Origin: Pseudomonas sp. ZH-FAD
GTDB lineage: Bacteria; Pseudomonadota; Gammaproteobacteria; Pseudomonadales; Pseudomonadaceae
Direction: 5' to 3'
DNA: 64,000 bases
NCBI RefSeq assembly: GCF_002803095.1
Contig: NZ_PGLR01000001.1
Location: forward strand, 124,001 to 188,000
A model generated the notes under the pieces. That model searched no databases. It had not been told where the DNA came from and saw only the letters and a list, made by a program, of their open reading frames with translations. Shown one piece after another: positions 61,701 through 64,000 of the stretch. How positions within the stretch are numbered: position 1 is the first letter of the stretch; every line of letters begins with the position of its first letter. The translations under genes and the position numbers were made by a program.

Positions 61701-61767
61701 CGTAGGGTGGATCACGCTTCATCGATCCACCGTTGTGGTGGACGTAAAAGGCGACGTCCACCCTACG
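61701..61767. repeat. CGTAGGGTGGA inverted repeat
   Basis: CGTAGGGTGGA (61701-61711) and TCCACCCTACG (61757-61767) are perfect inverted copies. An inner GGTGGACGT / ACGTCCACC hairpin is the same unit as after cobF. Confidence 0.75.
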
Positions 61768-61823
61768 GATAGCCTTCACAGCTCGGCACGCTGCTAGACT
61801 GCCGGCCCGTTCTGGAGACCGTC

Positions 61824-62522
61824 ATGAGCCAAACCCCCTACGCCCGCGTTCTGTTCATCGGCCCCGGCCTGGGTCGTGGGGCATCGTCCGAGCGTCTGCA
61901 GCAGCGCATTGAAGCGTTGCTCGGCGAGGCGCATCTGCATGACAGCGAGCAGGATGGCTTCTGGCAGGCCATCGATGAGGCGCAGCGCCCGCTGCTGGTG
62001 GTCGATCTGGAGCCGCGCGCCGATGCTGCGCACCGTGATTGGCTGCGCGAGCGCATCGCCGAACGGGGCGACGGCGCCGAGGTGTTCGTGGTCTGCACGG
62101 CACTGGAGGACACCTGGCTCGATGGCCTGAGCGCACTGCTGGCGCATCGCGAAGCGCATCTGCCCTGCAGCGATGTGCCGCCCGTTCCTGCGCATCACGC
62201 CTGGTCGCAGATCCCACCACATGCGCAGCGCCTGCTGCTGTGCAACGGCCCGCGCTGCACCCGCAAGGGCGCGCTGGGCCTGTGGAAAACCCTGCGTCAG
62301 CGGCTTAAGGCCGCCGGCAAGCTGGAGTGCGACGGTGGCGTGCATATCACCCGCAGTCAGTGCCAGTTCCCCTGCGACCTGGGGCCGACTGCGAGCCTTT
62401 ATCCACAGGGCGAGTGGTACGGCATCAAGGACGAGGCGGCGGTGATTCGCCTGGTCGATGAGCGCCTGGTGGCGGGCAGGGCGTTGCCGGAGTTGCGTAT
62501 CGATGAGCAGGGCAACAATTAG
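61824..62522 (+). CDS. (2Fe-2S) thioredoxin-like ferredoxin protein of the cob cluster
   Basis: A 232-residue protein. Residues about 135-215 match thioredoxin-fold [2Fe-2S] ferredoxins, with cysteines in LLLCNGPRCTRKGALGLW and CQFPCDLGPTASLYP. The N-terminal half (RVLFIGPGLGRGASSERLQQ) resembles a small chelatase-like or CbiX-like start but is unassigned. It lies between cobK and a TonB receptor, the same neighbourhood I recall in other pseudomonads, so a redox role in B12 or metal handling is inferred. Confidence 0.75.
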   Translation: MSQTPYARVLFIGPGLGRGASSERLQQRIEALLGEAHLHDSEQDGFWQAIDEAQRPLLVVDLEPRADAAHRDWLRERIAERGDGAEVFVVCTALEDTWLDGLSALLAHREAHLPCSDVPPVPAHHAWSQIPPHAQRLLLCNGPRCTRKGALGLWKTLRQRLKAAGKLECDGGVHITRSQCQFPCDLGPTASLYPQGEWYGIKDEAAVIRLVDERLVAGRALPELRIDEQGNN

Positions 62523-62600
62523 CAACTCGGATTACGCCTGCGGCCAATCCAGGCTACAAGCAATCGCCGCTAAAGCGCCTCCCACAATTGCCCCCGCGCC

Positions 62601-62629
62601 TTGACTTGAGCGGGTGCGGGTGGTCATAT
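62601..62629 (+). promoter_or_regulatory. Promoter before the third riboswitch
   Basis: TTGACT (62601-62606), 17-base spacer, weak -10 TCATAT (62624-62629), ending 8 bases before the aptamer. Confidence 0.45.
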
Positions 62630-62636
62630 CCGCCCC

Positions 62637-62806
62637 GCTTCAGGTGTCTCACGCCGCCGCGCGTGAGGTGAAACGGGAAGTCGGTTGAAGTCCGACGCTG
62701 CCCCCGCAACGGTAAGCGAGCGACCGCATCGATACGCCACTGTGCGCCACGCGCATGGGAAGGCGATGCGTTCATGACCCTCGCAAGCCCGGAGACCGGC
62801 CTGGAG
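62637..62806 (+). promoter_or_regulatory. Cobalamin riboswitch upstream of the terminal TonB receptor
   Basis: CAGGTG start, AACGGGAAGTCGG, GCTGCCCCCGCAACGGTAA, GCCACTGTGCGCC..GGGAAGGCG and GCCCGGAGACCGGCCTG occur in order. Clear B12 aptamer; next gene is a TonB receptor 347 bases away. Confidence 0.93.
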
Positions 62807-63015
62807 TCGTTTGTGTCTGGCAACCCGCGGTGGGCGGGCGTTGACTCCAGTAGGGCGCCGCCGTGCCCCTGTCTGCTGTTGCGCATTTCCATCGGATTGC
62901 CGTGCCTTTTCTCTTTGCGATGGAAGCAATATGGCGCGCCATTTCCGCTACAAGAACCTCTCTTCTGCATGCCTGAACGAAGGGCGTGAGTCCGTATCTG
63001 GCTACCTGCGAACAA
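62807..63015. other. Leader region without a convincing gene
   Basis: A perfect 8-bp hairpin TTCCATCG (62887-62894) / CGATGGAA (62918-62925) may be the expression platform. A 71-codon open frame (62774-62989) overlaps the aptamer and does not look like a protein. Confidence 0.5.
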
Positions 63016-63048
63016 CGATAATGTTATGTTATAACAATAACATTATCG
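63016..63048. promoter_or_regulatory. Zur-box-like palindrome
   Basis: CGATAATGTTAT (63016-63027) and ATAACATTATCG (63037-63048) are perfect 12-bp inverted copies around GTTATAACA. ATGTTAT-N3-ATAACA inside resembles Zur boxes of gammaproteobacteria. It lies 105 bases before the receptor start. Confidence 0.6.
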
Positions 63049-63152
63049 CCTCAGGCACCGACTGCGAAGCGTCAAGGCTGACCGCCTTCAACTCGCACAC
63101 CCGGAGCCTGGAGCGTCCTGACGACTCTCCTGGAAGATCCGGAATCACTCAC

Positions 63153-64000
63153 GTGCAGCACCTTCTACGCCTCTGCTCCCTGCCATTCGCGCTGCTGGTC
63201 GGCGGTGTGGCCATGGCCAGCGAATCTCCTGTCGATCTCCCTGCCGTCACCGTCCAGGCGCACGCTGCCGAGGAAGGCGAGAGCGATCTGCATACATCTA
63301 CTACGTCCGGCTCCCGCCTGGAGCTGTCGGCCCTGCAAACACCGGCCAGCACCAGCAGCCTGAGCGGCGCCGAGGTACGTGGGCGCAACAACCTCACGGT
63401 GCAGGACGCCGTGACCCGCACGCCGGGTATCAGCAGCATCGGCTCGCCCGGCAATGGCGGCACCGCGCTGTCGGCGCGCGGCTTCACTGGCCATTCGGCG
63501 ACCATGCAGCTGTACGATGGCACCCGCCAGTACGTCGGCGCCGGCACCGTGACCTTCCCGGTGGACACCTGGTCGGTAGCGCGCATCGACGTGCTGCGCG
63601 GCCCGGCTTCGGTGCTCTATGGTGAGGGCGCCACCGGCGCGGTGATCAACGTGGTGCCGAAGAAGCCCTTCGCCGGCGAGATCCGCAACCAGCTGCGCCT
63701 CGGCTACGGCAGCGACGACCGCCGTCAGGCTGCGCTGGACAGCGGCGGTTCGCTGAGTGACGAACTGAGCTACCGCTTCAATATCAATCAGCAGGCCAGC
63801 AATGGTTGGGTCGACCGCGGTGATTCGGACAGCCTGGCGCTCAGCGCCGCCCTGCGCTGGGACGCCCATGACGACCTGAGCTTCACCCTGTCCCACGACC
63901 ATGGCGACCAGAGCCCGATGCGTTATCTCGGTACGCCGCTGGTGGCCGGCAAGTACCGCGAGAGCATCCGCGAACGTAACTACAACGTCGCCAATGCCGA
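63153..64000 (+). CDS. TonB-dependent receptor, N-terminal part (runs off the window)
   Basis: Open from a GTG at 63153 to the window end (282 codons). It has a signal peptide (QHLLRLCSLPFALLVGGVAMA), a TonB-box region PVDLPAVTVQA, and a plug domain with TVQDAVTRTPGISSIGSPGN, RIDVLRGPASVLYGEGATGA and VINVVPKKP, typical of siderophore-type receptors. Preceded by both a B12 riboswitch and a Zur-like palindrome. Ligand could be a corrinoid or a metal complex. The GTG start with GGAA 8 bases upstream is the best available. Confidence 0.85.
   Translation, partial: MQHLLRLCSLPFALLVGGVAMASESPVDLPAVTVQAHAAEEGESDLHTSTTSGSRLELSALQTPASTSSLSGAEVRGRNNLTVQDAVTRTPGISSIGSPGNGGTALSARGFTGHSATMQLYDGTRQYVGAGTVTFPVDTWSVARIDVLRGPASVLYGEGATGAVINVVPKKPFAGEIRNQLRLGYGSDDRRQAALDSGGSLSDELSYRFNINQQASNGWVDRGDSDSLALSAALRWDAHDDLSFTLSHDHGDQSPMRYLGTPLVAGKYRESIRERNYNVANA

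Noticed and set aside
62774..62989. 71-codon frame starting inside the third riboswitch
   Set aside because: Overlaps aptamer 3' elements, lacks a ribosome-binding site and does not look like a protein.

Overview
The window is the replication-origin region of a Pseudomonas chromosome (GC-rich gammaproteobacterium). The order recF-dnaN-dnaA | rpmH-rnpA-yidD-yidC-mnmE | mnmG-rsmG-parA-parB-atpIBEFHAGDC-glmU ... glmR-glmS is the classic Pseudomonas origin block, and the protein sequences fit that genus closely. I cannot name the species from sequence alone.

Bases 1-25,500 are core. The leftward operon dnaA-dnaN-recF faces the rightward rpmH-rnpA-yidD-yidC-mnmE block, with a DnaA-box origin between them. 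A second DnaA-box/AT-rich region lies between mnmE and mnmG and matches the first element for element at a constant offset of 4,752 bases. parAB, the nine-gene ATP synthase operon, glmU and the glmR-glmS amino-sugar unit follow. A perfect 14-bp parS core lies inside cobW. A map gene is overlapped by a ParD-like antitoxin gene.

Bases 26,000-36,500 and 54,700-64,000 carry two blocks of the aerobic (oxygen-dependent) cobalamin pathway. Block 1 has cobM and cobE leftward, then a B12 riboswitch, cobW, cobN, a ChlI/ChlD-type chelatase gene and cobF rightward. Block 2 has cobG-cobH-cobI-(cbiG)cobJ leftward behind a second riboswitch, cobL-cobK rightward, a [2Fe-2S] protein, and a third riboswitch with a Zur-like palindrome before a TonB receptor that runs off the window. 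Together these cover most steps from precorrin-2 to cobalt insertion. Cobalt chelation would use CobN plus ChlI/ChlD instead of CobS/CobT.

Bases 36,500-54,700 are accessory: an AbiE toxin-antitoxin pair, two GNATs, a TonB receptor, an azoreductase, an AhpD-like protein, an MHS transporter, several LysR-regulated SDR/efflux units, the dgdR-dgdA dialkylglycine decarboxylase pair, and a LysE/AraC pair.

The strongest observations are: (i) a complete -1 frameshift signal (A AAA AAG, 6-nt spacer, stem) joining the chlI-like frame to the VWA/ChlD frame; (ii) a 111-bp inverted-repeat element inserted inside the conserved core of the cobG riboswitch; (iii) a decayed copy of the cobF 3' end on the far side of the AbiE module; (iv) the paired origins with identical element spacing; (v) 19 exact DnaA boxes across the window, most of them inside genes. 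No rRNA, tRNA, CRISPR array or intact insertion sequence was seen.
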